Shown here: positions 37,187 through 46,509 of the stretch, one piece after another | Position numbering within the stretch: position 1 is the first letter of the stretch | How the letters are laid out: each line of letters begins with the position of its first letter | Assembly: GCA_020446815.1 (NCBI GenBank) | Contig: JAGRDY010000018.1 | Coordinates: 248,001-312,000, forward strand | Source: Paracoccaceae bacterium | Lineage (GTDB): Bacteria; Pseudomonadota; Alphaproteobacteria; Rhodobacterales; Rhodobacteraceae | Direction: 5' to 3' | DNA length: 64,000 bases | Position numbers and translations under genes: made by a program | Notes under the pieces: generated by a model | Databases searched by the model: none | Told to the model about the DNA's origin: nothing | Seen by the model: only the letters and a program-made list of their open reading frames with translations

Positions 37187-38740
37187 ATGACCGATGAGCA
37201 GAAACGCAGGCGCGCCGGCGGACGCGCCGGACATGCCGACAGGGCGGGAACCCAAGCGGTCGATCAGATGCCCTGGCGCATCCCCGTCAACCGAGACCGG
37301 CCGACAGAGCCGCTCGACGACGACGGCGTGGCTGCCATTCACAATGGCGCAATGCGGATTCTCAAGGATTTCGGCATCCGCTTTCTCAACGACGAAGCCT
37401 TGCAGATCCTGGCCCGCGCGGGGTGCAGGATCGACGGCAATACCGTGCGCATGGACGAAGATTTCGTCATGGAAATGCTGGGACGGGCGCCCGCCGAATA
37501 CACCATCACCCCGCGCAACCCGGCCCGCGCCCTGCCGATGGGGGGCAAGCATATCCTTTTTGGCAATGTTTCCTCGCCGCCAAATTACTGGGATTTGGGG
37601 CGCGGCAAGGTGCCGGGTTTCATGGAGGGGTTCCGTGATTTCATCAAGCTGACGCAGTATTTCAACTGTATCCATTTCGCCGGGGGCTATCCGGTGGAGC
37701 CGATCGACGTGCATCCGTCGGTCCGCCATCTCGATTGCATCTATGAAAAGCTGGTGCTGACAGACAAGGTCTGCCACGCCTATTCGCTGGGCCGCGAACG
37801 GGTCGAGGATGCCATGGAAATGGTGCGCATCGCGGGCGGGCTTTCGCCTGACGCGTTCCGTGCCAGGCCGCATATGTATACCAACATCAATTCGGTTTCG
37901 CCGCTCAAGCACGATTTTCCGATGATCGACGGGGCGCTGCGGCTGGCGCGGGCGGGGCAGGTGGTGGTCGTCACACCCTTCACCCTGGCCGGGGCGATGG
38001 CACCGGTGACGATGGCCGGGGCGGTGACCCTGTCGATCGCCGAGGCCCTGGCGGCGATCGCGCTGTTGCAGTTCGAATGCCCCGGAGCACCCTGTGCGAT
38101 CGGCACCTTCACCTCGAATGTCGACATGAGATCGGGGGCACCCGCATTCGGCACGCCGGAATACATGCGCGCTACCCAGATGACCGGCCAGATGGGCCGG
38201 TTCTACAAATTGCCGATCCGCTCGTCCGGGGTCTGTGCGGCCAACGTGCCGGACGGGCAGGCGATGTGGGAAACCTGCAATTCGCTCTGGGCGGCGGTGC
38301 AGTCGGGCACCAACATGGTTTATCATGCCGCCGGCTGGCTTGAGGGCGGGCTGATCGCCAGCCCAGAAAAGTTCGTCATGGATTGCGAAGTCCTGCAGAT
38401 GATCCAGCGCTACATGGAGCCGGAGATCACCGCGACGACGCCCGACGATATCGCCCTTTCGGCGATAGAGGAGGTCGGCGCCGAGGGGCATTATTTCGGC
38501 TGCCAGCACACCCAGGACCGTTACGCCACGGCGTTTTATTCGCCTTTCGTCAGTGACTGGCGAAATTTCGAGGCCTGGCAGCTCGACGGATCGCTGTGGA
38601 CCGCCGAGCGCGCCCACGGCATCTTCAAATCGATCATCGCAGAGTTCGAGCCCCCGCCCCTCGATGAGGCCATCCACGAAGAGCTGCGCGATTTCGTGGC
38701 GCGGCGCAAATCCGAAGGCGGTGCGCCAACCGACTTCTGA
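37187..38740 (+). CDS. Trimethylamine methyltransferase-family protein (MttB-like, no pyrrolysine)
   Basis: 517 residues with the corrinoid-methyltransferase TIM-barrel pattern of MttB. There is no in-frame TAG, so it is one of the non-pyrrolysine homologues; some of these (MtgB) demethylate glycine betaine. The segment AHAYSLGRERVEDAMEMVR and NINSVSPLKHD are typical. SD CGAGGAG precedes the ATG. No corrinoid protein is nearby, so the methyl acceptor and substrate are unknown. Confidence 0.88.
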   Translation: MTDEQKRRRAGGRAGHADRAGTQAVDQMPWRIPVNRDRPTEPLDDDGVAAIHNGAMRILKDFGIRFLNDEALQILARAGCRIDGNTVRMDEDFVMEMLGRAPAEYTITPRNPARALPMGGKHILFGNVSSPPNYWDLGRGKVPGFMEGFRDFIKLTQYFNCIHFAGGYPVEPIDVHPSVRHLDCIYEKLVLTDKVCHAYSLGRERVEDAMEMVRIAGGLSPDAFRARPHMYTNINSVSPLKHDFPMIDGALRLARAGQVVVVTPFTLAGAMAPVTMAGAVTLSIAEALAAIALLQFECPGAPCAIGTFTSNVDMRSGAPAFGTPEYMRATQMTGQMGRFYKLPIRSSGVCAANVPDGQAMWETCNSLWAAVQSGTNMVYHAAGWLEGGLIASPEKFVMDCEVLQMIQRYMEPEITATTPDDIALSAIEEVGAEGHYFGCQHTQDRYATAFYSPFVSDWRNFEAWQLDGSLWTAERAHGIFKSIIAEFEPPPLDEAIHEELRDFVARRKSEGGAPTDF

Positions 38741-38831
38741 TCGCTTGGCGCAACCTGTCGCGGGTTGAACTTCGCTGCCCTCCGGCCTCATAAGGGGGCA
38801 GGTGCGCTTGGTGTCCGGGCGGAGGCTGGCA

Positions 38832-40592
38832 ATGAAAGACGCAATGGCAGAACGGTTGCTGCGCGCCGGGTTGGGGGCGCTGGCGGGATTGAGTGTCTGG
38901 GCGGCGATCGAGACCTGGGGCGCGGCGATGTCGCTGGCGGACCTGTTCCTGACGATGCTGGCCGTGGTCTTCTTTGGCGCGCTGCTTTTGCTGTTCCGCC
39001 GTGGGCAAGCGCGCCAATCGGTGCTGCATGCCGCGGTCATCGCGGTTCCTGTCGCCGGGTTGATGGCCAGCGCCAGCCTTCGCTACAACGAAACCTTCGG
39101 TGTGATCGAGGCGGCAAGCCCGCTTGTTGTGGCGTTTTTCCTTGCGGCGCTGCCGATTCCTTTCCTGATTTCGATGCAGCGCGCGGATGGCGATTGGCGG
39201 CACTATCCGACGCTGTTCACGGTTTCCTGGGCGCTGGCGCTCAAATCGCTGGCGGCGCTGCTGTTCGTTGGCATCGTCTGGGCGGTGATGATGCTCAGCG
39301 CCGCGTTGCTGCTGCTGGTCGGTATCGGTTTTCTCGAAAGGCTGTTGCACGAACATGTCGTGATCTGGCTCTTGAACGGGGTCGCGTTCGGGCTTGGCCT
39401 GGCAGTATTGGGAGAGCTTGCCGATATCGTCGTGCCGCGCCCGGTGCTGCGGCTGTTGCGGCTGTTTTTGCCGGTGATGGTCGTCGTCGAGGCGCTGTTT
39501 CTGCTGGGCCTGCCCTTTCGCGGGTTGGGCGAGTTGTTTGGCGGCCGGTCCACGGCGGGCGTCCTGATGGCCATCGCCATCGGCGCCATCGGGTTGATTT
39601 CGATCGCCGTGGCCGAAGCGGACAGCGAGGCGGTGCAAGGCCGGTTTCAGCGCCTTGCCGCGCGGGTGCTGGCAATGTTGCTGCCGCTGATCGCGGCGCT
39701 GGCGGCCTGGGCGATCTGGCTTCGCGTGCGCGATTATGGCTGGACGCCCGACCGCATCGCGGCGGCGCTCGGGGCGGCGCTCGTGGCGGGCTATGCGATT
39801 TGCTACGCCGTTGCGGTGCTGCGGGGCGACGGCTGGATGGCCCGGTTGCGGCGGGCCAATGTCGCCATGGCGCTGGCCCTGATCTTGCTCGGGGTGCTGT
39901 GGCTCAGCCCGGTTTTCGATGCCGGGGCGATTTCTGTGCGCAGCCAGATCGCCCGCTATCAGGCGGGCGCGGCCAGGCTCGATCAATTGCCGGTCCGGAA
40001 AATCCTCATGGATTGGGGCAGAACCGGGCCACAGGCGCTCGACCGGCTGCGCGCCGAAGCTCCCGACGCGGATCGCGCGCGGCTGGCCGATGCGATCAGC
40101 GCCGCCGAGGCGGATCGTTACGGTCTCACGAAGACCTTGCAACAAGGGGGCAACAATGCCCGGCTCGGTGATCTTGCGGCAAGGGCGATCATCCTGCCCG
40201 AAGGCGCGGCACTGCCGGATTGGCTGGGCGAAGGGCAGCCCGGCGGGAAATTGGCCGGCTGGCTCAGTGATTGCGGCCGCGCGCCGGCCCCCGGCCTGCC
40301 GGGCTGCGCCTTTGTCATAGCCGATTTCGTCTCGGCCATTCCGGGCGAGGAGGTGATGGTTTTTCTCAACAAGGATGTGGCGGCCCGGTCGGGCCAGCAG
40401 GTCGAGCAGTTCATCGAAATCTGGAACCCCGACAATGACGGGCATCCGATTACCCTGTACCCGATGCCGGGCGGCAGGGCCCTGTCGCCGCGAACGGTTT
40501 TTTCGGCGCTGGCCTCGGGCAACTATCGGATCGGCCCGGCCAACCTGCGGGCGCTGTTCATCGATGGCGTCGAATTTGGCGTCACTCCTTGA
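38832..40592 (+). CDS. DUF4153 polytopic membrane protein
   Basis: 586 residues: about 10-12 hydrophobic helices in the first ~380 residues, then a soluble C-terminal part (from ISVRSQIARYQ) with a GTAT-free, Ala-rich profile. Pattern and length match DUF4153, found near regulatory or stress genes; function unknown. The ATG at 38832 follows GGAGGC. It is in the same direction as the H-NOX pair, with a 149-base gap. Confidence 0.8.
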   Translation: MKDAMAERLLRAGLGALAGLSVWAAIETWGAAMSLADLFLTMLAVVFFGALLLLFRRGQARQSVLHAAVIAVPVAGLMASASLRYNETFGVIEAASPLVVAFFLAALPIPFLISMQRADGDWRHYPTLFTVSWALALKSLAALLFVGIVWAVMMLSAALLLLVGIGFLERLLHEHVVIWLLNGVAFGLGLAVLGELADIVVPRPVLRLLRLFLPVMVVVEALFLLGLPFRGLGELFGGRSTAGVLMAIAIGAIGLISIAVAEADSEAVQGRFQRLAARVLAMLLPLIAALAAWAIWLRVRDYGWTPDRIAAALGAALVAGYAICYAVAVLRGDGWMARLRRANVAMALALILLGVLWLSPVFDAGAISVRSQIARYQAGAARLDQLPVRKILMDWGRTGPQALDRLRAEAPDADRARLADAISAAEADRYGLTKTLQQGGNNARLGDLAARAIILPEGAALPDWLGEGQPGGKLAGWLSDCGRAPAPGLPGCAFVIADFVSAIPGEEVMVFLNKDVAARSGQQVEQFIEIWNPDNDGHPITLYPMPGGRALSPRTVFSALASGNYRIGPANLRALFIDGVEFGVTP

Positions 40593-40741
40593 GGGTTTTG
40601 ACGGTCATGCCAGGCAACTAGAAGAATTAAAACGATTTTTATTTGAAATTACGATCAACCCACCGGTGCGCTCCATGCCGGTTTTTCGCTTTCTTAACCC
40701 CGCCGGGCCTAGCCTGAGCCCGTGGATGGGAAGGGAAAGTG

Positions 40742-41323
40742 ATGCACGGTCTGATCAACCGGTCAATTCAACGGTTTTTGCACGACACCTATGGTGGCGA
40801 TACCTGGGCGCAGGTGGCCGAGGATGCCGGGTTGTGCGTTCAGGGTTTCGAAGCGCTGCTGAGCTATGACGACGCGTTGACCGAGGCCGTTCTGGCGGCG
40901 GCGTCAATTCGGCTGGCAAAGCCGCGCGATGCGGTGCTTGAGGATCTGGGTATCTATCTTGCCCATCTGGAACCGCTGCGCAGGCTCTTGCGCTTTGGCG
41001 GTGTGGATTACCCGGATTTTCTGCAATCGCTCGATGAACTGTCGCACCGCGCGCGCCTTGCCGTGCCTGGCCTGGAAATGCCGGAATTCACGATCCTGCC
41101 ACTGGGCGGCGGGCGGTTCAGGCTGGAGTGCCGCTCCGAGATGGCCGGTTTCGGGGCGGTGGCAACCGGAATCCTGCGGGCCATGGCCGACGATTACGGG
41201 GCCCTGGCGCTGATTGATGCAGTGGCATCCGACGGGCGGTGCGACACCGTTTCGATCGAGCTTCTGGAAGCGCGGTTCGCCGCGGGCCGAGGCTTCGATC
41301 TGGCCGCAAGACGGGGGTTGTGA
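40742..41323 (+). CDS. H-NOX (heme nitric-oxide-binding) sensor with unusual YxSxR motif
   Basis: 193 residues, full length for the H-NOX heme domain. Begins MHGLINRSIQRFL and has the proximal heme ligand at H102 (DELSHRARL). The heme-propionate motif YxSxR reads CRSEM (C130-S132-M134), so the Tyr and Arg are replaced. It is expected to bind NO (and perhaps CO). The true start is the ATG at 40742, with SD AAGGGA; a GTG just upstream is in frame. It overlaps the GGDEF gene by one base (TGATG), the usual pairing of H-NOX with a cyclic-di-GMP enzyme. Confidence 0.9.
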   Translation: MHGLINRSIQRFLHDTYGGDTWAQVAEDAGLCVQGFEALLSYDDALTEAVLAAASIRLAKPRDAVLEDLGIYLAHLEPLRRLLRFGGVDYPDFLQSLDELSHRARLAVPGLEMPEFTILPLGGGRFRLECRSEMAGFGAVATGILRAMADDYGALALIDAVASDGRCDTVSIELLEARFAAGRGFDLAARRGL

Positions 41324-42339
41324 TGGGCGGGAACGGTATTGCCCAGCCGGCCATGATCGACGCGGCGTCGCTGGGGCGCTTGATGCCGATGCATCTTTGG
41401 ATATCGCCAAGCGGCCATATCCGCGCCGCTGGCCCGACAATCGCCAAACTATGCGCAGACGGCTTGGCCGGGCGCCGGTTCCTCGAGGTCTTCGCGGTCA
41501 AAAAACCGCGCTGCACCATGACCATGCGCGATTTTCTGGCCCTTTCGGGGCAACGGCTGGAGATATGCCTGCGCGATCCTCCGCAAACCCGGTGGCGCGG
41601 CATATCGGTGCCGCTGCAAGACGGGCAGGGAGTTCTGGTCAACCTGTCGTTTGGCATCGCCGCTGCATCTGCGGTGCGCGAACATGCCCTGACCCATGCC
41701 GATTTCGCGCCCACCGATCTGACCGTGGAACTGCTTTACCTGACCGAGGTCAAGGCAATCGTGATGGGCGAACTGGCCGCCTTGAATAGGCGCCTGCAAG
41801 CCGCCCAGGCCGACGCCGAAGAAAGGGCGCTGACCGATGCGCTGACCGGTCTGGCCAATCGCCGGGCGCTGGATCTGGCGCTGGTCCGGGTCATCGCCGC
41901 GGCGCGGCGCGGCGATCATCCCTTCGCCCTGATGCATGTCGATCTTGATTTCTTCAAGGCGGTCAACGACACGCTGGGCCATGCTGCGGGCGATCTGGTG
42001 CTGGCCCATGCCGCGGGTGTTCTGCATTCGGTCGTTCGCGTCTCCGATGTTGTCGCGCGGGTCGGGGGGGATGAATTCGTGCTCTTGTTCCATGGCCTGG
42101 TTGACCAGAATGAAATCAACGCGATCGCCGCGCGGATCATCGATCAGCTTGAACGGCCGGTCGATTACAATGGCCGGCCGTGCCGGATATCGGCCAGTAT
42201 CGGTGTGACATTGTCGGGATTTTATCAGGATCTGGACCCGGACCGCCTGTTGAGCGATGCCGACACCGCCCTTTACGCCTCGAAACGCGGTGGCCGGCGG
42301 CGGTGCACGATCCACGACCCGCGCGAAGCGAACCGCTGA
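41323..42339 (+). CDS. HNOBA-GGDEF diguanylate cyclase, H-NOX partner
   Basis: 338 residues. Residues ~20-130 resemble the heme-NO-binding-associated (HNOBA) PAS-like domain (RLMPMHLWISPSGHIRAAGP is typical of its start), then a helical linker (~140-170), then GGDEF. The active site is GGDEF (248-252) and an inhibitory RVSD (239-242) precedes it. NO bound to the H-NOX protein would alter c-di-GMP synthesis, as in Shewanella and other H-NOX/cyclase pairs. No EAL domain, so synthesis only. Confidence 0.92.
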   Translation: MGGNGIAQPAMIDAASLGRLMPMHLWISPSGHIRAAGPTIAKLCADGLAGRRFLEVFAVKKPRCTMTMRDFLALSGQRLEICLRDPPQTRWRGISVPLQDGQGVLVNLSFGIAAASAVREHALTHADFAPTDLTVELLYLTEVKAIVMGELAALNRRLQAAQADAEERALTDALTGLANRRALDLALVRVIAAARRGDHPFALMHVDLDFFKAVNDTLGHAAGDLVLAHAAGVLHSVVRVSDVVARVGGDEFVLLFHGLVDQNEINAIAARIIDQLERPVDYNGRPCRISASIGVTLSGFYQDLDPDRLLSDADTALYASKRGGRRRCTIHDPREANR

Positions 42340-42385
42340 CAGGGGCGCCTATACCGGATGCCCGCCCAGCGCGGCTGACATTGCT

Positions 42386-45300
42386 TCAGTCGGAACCGGC
42401 CGCGGGGGCGGAAGGATCGGGTTCCCTGACCCGGAACACGGCCAGATAGAGCGCGGGTGCAAAGACCAGCGTGATCACCGTGCCGGCAATGATGCCGCCC
42501 ATCATCGCATAGGCCATCGGCCCCCAGAAGATCTGCCGCGAAATCGGGATCAGCGCCAGACTGGCCGCCGCCGCCGTCAGAAGGATCGGGCGGGCGCGGC
42601 TGTCGCTGGCCTCGAAAACCGCGTCCCAGGCGGACCGGCCCTTTTCGCGCAAGACCTCGATCTCGTGCACCAGGATGATCGAATTGCGGATCAGGATGCC
42701 GATCAGCGCCAGCACACCGAGGATCGCCACGAACCCCAGAGGCGCCCCCGAGGGGACAAGGGCGGCGACGACGCCGACAAGGCCGAGAGGCGCGACGCAG
42801 ATCACCACGAAAGAAAGCCGAAATCCCTGCATCTGCACCATGATCAGGGTCGCCATGATCAACATCATCAAAGGCACCACCGCGGCGATCGGCGCCTGGC
42901 TGTCGGCGCTCGCCTCGACCGCGCCGCCCACTTCGACCTTGTAGCCGAAGGGCAGCGTGGCATTGAACGAAGCGATCTTTCCCTTCAGGTCGTTGACGAT
43001 GGTCGCGGGCTGGTCCTTGCCCAGGATGGCGGCCTTGACGGTGATCGTCGGGATGCGGTTTCTCTGGTGGATCTCCGGCTGTTCGGTCTCATACCGGAAG
43101 GTCGCCAGCGAACGCAGCGGGATGGTCGCGCCCGAGGGGGTGGAAAGCTGCAATCCCGCCAGCGCTTCCACGGATTGGCGTGCCGCCGCATCGCCGCGCG
43201 CGACAATATCGACCAGATAGGCCGCATCACGCAATTGGGTGACGGCGGTGCCGTCATAGATCGTGTTCAGCGCCGTGGCGATATCGCTCGAGGTGATGCC
43301 AAGCTGGCGGGCCTTGTCCTGAAGGATGTCGACGCGCACCACGCGGGCGGGCTCGTTCCAGTTCATCACCATCTTGGTCAGACGGTCATCGCTGGCGATG
43401 ACGGCGGTCAGGTCGCGGGCGCGGTCGCGCAGGGTGGTGATATCGGGCCCCGAGATGCGGTATTGCACCGGCCGGCCCACCGGCGGGCCGATTTCCAGCA
43501 ATTTGACAAAGATATCGACGCCGGGAAATTCATTGCCGGCGATGGTGTTCAACTCGGCGCGCAGCGCGTCGCGGGCCGCGACCGAAGGCGTCTGAATGAC
43601 GATCTGGCCGGTGTTGACGCCAGGCGCGGCGACATCGGAGGCCAGCAGAAAGCGCGGCGCGCCGCGCCCGACATAGGAGGACCAGTAGAGAACGTTGTCA
43701 TTGCCGGCAAGATGCGCCTCCAGCCGGTCCATCTGGGCGCGCGTCGCCTCGATCGAGGCATTTTGCGGCAGCGCGAAATCGACCAGGAGCTCGACCCGGT
43801 CGGAGTTGGGGAAAAACTGCTGCTCGACAAAGCGCATCCCGAAAACCGAAAACCCGAATGCCGCCACCGTCAGAAGGATGGTCACCCAGCGAAACCGCAT
43901 CGCCGCGCGCAGCACCATGTGAAATGCCCTGCGGAACCGGCCAGGCACGTCACTGTGATGCTTCATCGTCGCGGGTAACAGCGTCACCCCGATCAGGGGC
44001 GCGAAAAGCACCGCCACGATCCACGATACCAACAGTGACACGGCGATCACGACAAAAAGCGAAAAGGTGAATTCGCCCGCCCTCGATGAGTTGAGCCCGA
44101 TGGGAATGAACCCCGCCACCGTGACCAGCGTGCCCGACAGCATCGGAAAGGCTATGGAGGTCCAGGCGTAAGAGGCGGCCTTGGTGCGGCTCTCGCCCTT
44201 TTCCAGCCGCGAAATCATCGTCTCGATCGCGATCATCGCGTCGTCGACCAGCAAACCGAGCGCGATGATCAGCGCGCCCAGCGAAATCCGCTGCAAGGTA
44301 AAGCCGCTATAGTGCATGACGACGAAAGTTATCGCCAGCACCAGCGGGATCGTCAGGGTCACGACCAGCCCCGCGCGCACGCCAAGCGAAATGAAGCTGA
44401 CCGCCAGCACGATCAACACCGCCTCCAGCAGCGCCCGAAGGAAATGCCCGACAGCCTCGTCGACCACATGCGGCTGATCGGTGACCTGATGGATTTGCAG
44501 GCCGATGGGCAGATCCGCCTGGGCCCGGGCCATCACTTCGTCAAGCTTCGCGCCGAAGTCGATGATGTTGGCCCCCTTGCGCATCCCCACCGCCAGGCCG
44601 ACCGCCTCTTGCCCGTTCCACCGGAACAGCTCTTTCGGCGGGTCGTCGTAGCCGCGGCGGATGTCGGCCACATCGATCAGCCGGAAAAACCGGTCGCCGA
44701 CGCGCAGGTTGATGTCTTCCAGGCTGCCGGTATCGGCGAACTGCCCGCCGACACGCACCAGAACCCGTTCCGGGCCGGCGTTGATAACCCCCGAGGGAAG
44801 AATCGCGTTTTGCGCGGCGAGCGTTGCCTGCACCGCCTGCTGGTTGAGCCCCAGCGCCGCCAGACGTTCGGTCGAGAATTCAAGATAGATCACTTCGTCG
44901 CGGGTGCCGAAAATGTCCACCTTGCCCGAATCGTCCAGCCCCTGCACCGCGCGGCGCACACGTTCGGCATAATCGCGCACCTCGCGTGGTGAAAAACCGT
45001 CAGAGGTAAAGGCATAGATATTGCCAAAGACGTCGCCGAAGTTGTCGTTGAACTGAAAGCCCGCGAATTCCCGAGGGAATTCGGGGCTGATATCGGCCAT
45101 CATGTTGCGCACGGTCTGCCAGATCTGGGGCAGATCGCGCGCCTTGGTGGTGGGCAAAAGCTCCACATAGACGGTCGATTGCCCGGCCCGCGTGGTCGAG
45201 CGGGTGAAATCCAGCGCATCGAGGTCGGCAAGCTTCTTCTCGATCCTGTCGGTCACCTGGGTCAGCGTGTCCTGCACATCCGCGCCCGGCAGCGCCGCCG

Positions 45301-45451
45301 AGATGATCATCACCTTGATGGAAAAGTTGGGGTCTTCCTCACGGCCGATGCTGATATAGGACAAGGCCCCGGCGATCAACGATACGATCATCAGGAACCA
45401 CACAAAGGAACGATGGTTCAGTGCCCAGTCCGACAGGTTGAAACGGCTCAT
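42386..45451 (-). CDS. RND-family efflux permease
   Basis: 1021 residues with the RND layout: 12 helices and two large periplasmic loops. The helix-4 region reads GALIIALGLLVDDAMIAIETM, with the proton-relay Asp pair of HAE-type pumps. The 1021-residue size fits. It works with the two adaptors downstream and an outer-membrane channel not encoded here. It overlaps the first adaptor gene by 4 bases (ATGA). It is similar to AcrB/MexF-type multidrug pumps; substrate unknown. Confidence 0.95.
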   Translation of the reverse strand: MSRFNLSDWALNHRSFVWFLMIVSLIAGALSYISIGREEDPNFSIKVMIISAALPGADVQDTLTQVTDRIEKKLADLDALDFTRSTTRAGQSTVYVELLPTTKARDLPQIWQTVRNMMADISPEFPREFAGFQFNDNFGDVFGNIYAFTSDGFSPREVRDYAERVRRAVQGLDDSGKVDIFGTRDEVIYLEFSTERLAALGLNQQAVQATLAAQNAILPSGVINAGPERVLVRVGGQFADTGSLEDINLRVGDRFFRLIDVADIRRGYDDPPKELFRWNGQEAVGLAVGMRKGANIIDFGAKLDEVMARAQADLPIGLQIHQVTDQPHVVDEAVGHFLRALLEAVLIVLAVSFISLGVRAGLVVTLTIPLVLAITFVVMHYSGFTLQRISLGALIIALGLLVDDAMIAIETMISRLEKGESRTKAASYAWTSIAFPMLSGTLVTVAGFIPIGLNSSRAGEFTFSLFVVIAVSLLVSWIVAVLFAPLIGVTLLPATMKHHSDVPGRFRRAFHMVLRAAMRFRWVTILLTVAAFGFSVFGMRFVEQQFFPNSDRVELLVDFALPQNASIEATRAQMDRLEAHLAGNDNVLYWSSYVGRGAPRFLLASDVAAPGVNTGQIVIQTPSVAARDALRAELNTIAGNEFPGVDIFVKLLEIGPPVGRPVQYRISGPDITTLRDRARDLTAVIASDDRLTKMVMNWNEPARVVRVDILQDKARQLGITSSDIATALNTIYDGTAVTQLRDAAYLVDIVARGDAAARQSVEALAGLQLSTPSGATIPLRSLATFRYETEQPEIHQRNRIPTITVKAAILGKDQPATIVNDLKGKIASFNATLPFGYKVEVGGAVEASADSQAPIAAVVPLMMLIMATLIMVQMQGFRLSFVVICVAPLGLVGVVAALVPSGAPLGFVAILGVLALIGILIRNSIILVHEIEVLREKGRSAWDAVFEASDSRARPILLTAAAASLALIPISRQIFWGPMAYAMMGGIIAGTVITLVFAPALYLAVFRVREPDPSAPAAGSD

Positions 45452-46509
45452 TGGCTCACCCGCGGGCCGACGACCTGGCCTTCTTGCAGGGAATGGACGC
45501 CCTTGACGATCACTTCGTCACCGGCAACCAGCCCGCTGGTCACGCGGACCTGCCCGCCGAAGCGCTCGCCAAGCCGCACCGGGGTCAGCGAAACCCTGCC
45601 GGAGCCGCGGTCCACGACCCAGACGGCGCTTTGCCCATCGTGTTCGACGACGGCGCCAAGATCGATGGCGACACCGGCATCCGGGCTGTCGGCCACGCTG
45701 ACACGCACCAGCGCCCCCAGCCGGAAACCGCCGGGCGGATTGGCCAGCGTCAGATGCACCCGCCGGGTGCGCGTGTCGCGATCGGCAACCGGGTCGATGC
45801 GCGTCAGGATGGCACGGGCGCTGATTGCGGCATTGGCGGCCAGTACGGTGGTGAACTCGGTGCCGATATCAAGCGCGGCAAGGTCGGCTTCGGCCAGGTC
45901 GATGACAACCTCGCGCTCATCGGTCGCGGCCAGACGCAGTACCGGCTGGCCTGCCGACAGGGCCGCACCCGGTTCGGCAAAGACATCTGTCACGATCCCG
46001 GCTTGCGGCGACCGCAGGTCGGCAAGGCTGCGCAGGTCGGCGGCGCGGGCCAGGCCGGCTTCGGCCTGGACCACGCGCGCCTCGGCGCCGGCCAGTGCGC
46101 GCCGGGCATCCTCAAGGCGCGTGTCGCTGCCCACGCCGCGGGCATTCAGCGCCTTGGCGCGCGCTTCGGCGTCGCGCGCCGAACGGAGCTGGGCCGCCGC
46201 CACGGCGACACCCGCCTCGGCGGCGCGTTTGTCGGCATCGAGAGTTTCCGGATCGAGCCGCGCGAGCATCTGACCCTCCGCCACCAGATCGCCGGTTTCC
46301 GCCGGACGTTCGGCCAGGATGCCCGTCAACGGGAACCCCAGGTCGATCTCGATCCGCGGCGCAACGGTGCCTGCATAGCTTGGCTGATGGCCGGATCGAA
46401 GGTTGACCAGCTCCGAGATGACCGGCCGGGGGGCGGTGTCAACCTGCGCCACGGCGTTTCCGGTACATACGGAAAGGGCGGCGAACGCGATCAGAACGGT
46501 TGCTTTCAT
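45448..46509 (-). CDS. RND periplasmic adaptor 1
   Basis: 353 residues. Signal peptide (MKATVLIAFAALSVCTGNAVAQ) then the adaptor plan: lipoyl half (DLGFPLTGILAERPAETGDLVAEGQMLARLD), alpha-hairpin coiled coil (KRAAEAGVAVAAAQLRSARDAEARAK...), second lipoyl half (LRSPQAGIVTDVFAEPG), beta-barrel and membrane-proximal domains. Start at 46509; upstream open frame is non-coding. Overlaps the other adaptor gene by 4 bases. Confidence 0.93.
   Translation of the reverse strand: MKATVLIAFAALSVCTGNAVAQVDTAPRPVISELVNLRSGHQPSYAGTVAPRIEIDLGFPLTGILAERPAETGDLVAEGQMLARLDPETLDADKRAAEAGVAVAAAQLRSARDAEARAKALNARGVGSDTRLEDARRALAGAEARVVQAEAGLARAADLRSLADLRSPQAGIVTDVFAEPGAALSAGQPVLRLAATDEREVVIDLAEADLAALDIGTEFTTVLAANAAISARAILTRIDPVADRDTRTRRVHLTLANPPGGFRLGALVRVSVADSPDAGVAIDLGAVVEHDGQSAVWVVDRGSGRVSLTPVRLGERFGGQVRVTSGLVAGDEVIVKGVHSLQEGQVVGPRVSQ

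Noticed and set aside
37187-38740. Possible pyrrolysine (amber) codon in the MttB-family gene
   Set aside because: The frame is uninterrupted, so it is the non-pyrrolysine type.
40644-40659. TTGA...TCAA palindrome upstream of the H-NOX gene, possible FNR/NnrR site
   Set aside because: The half sites are 8 bases apart, whereas FNR-type sites need 6; left out.
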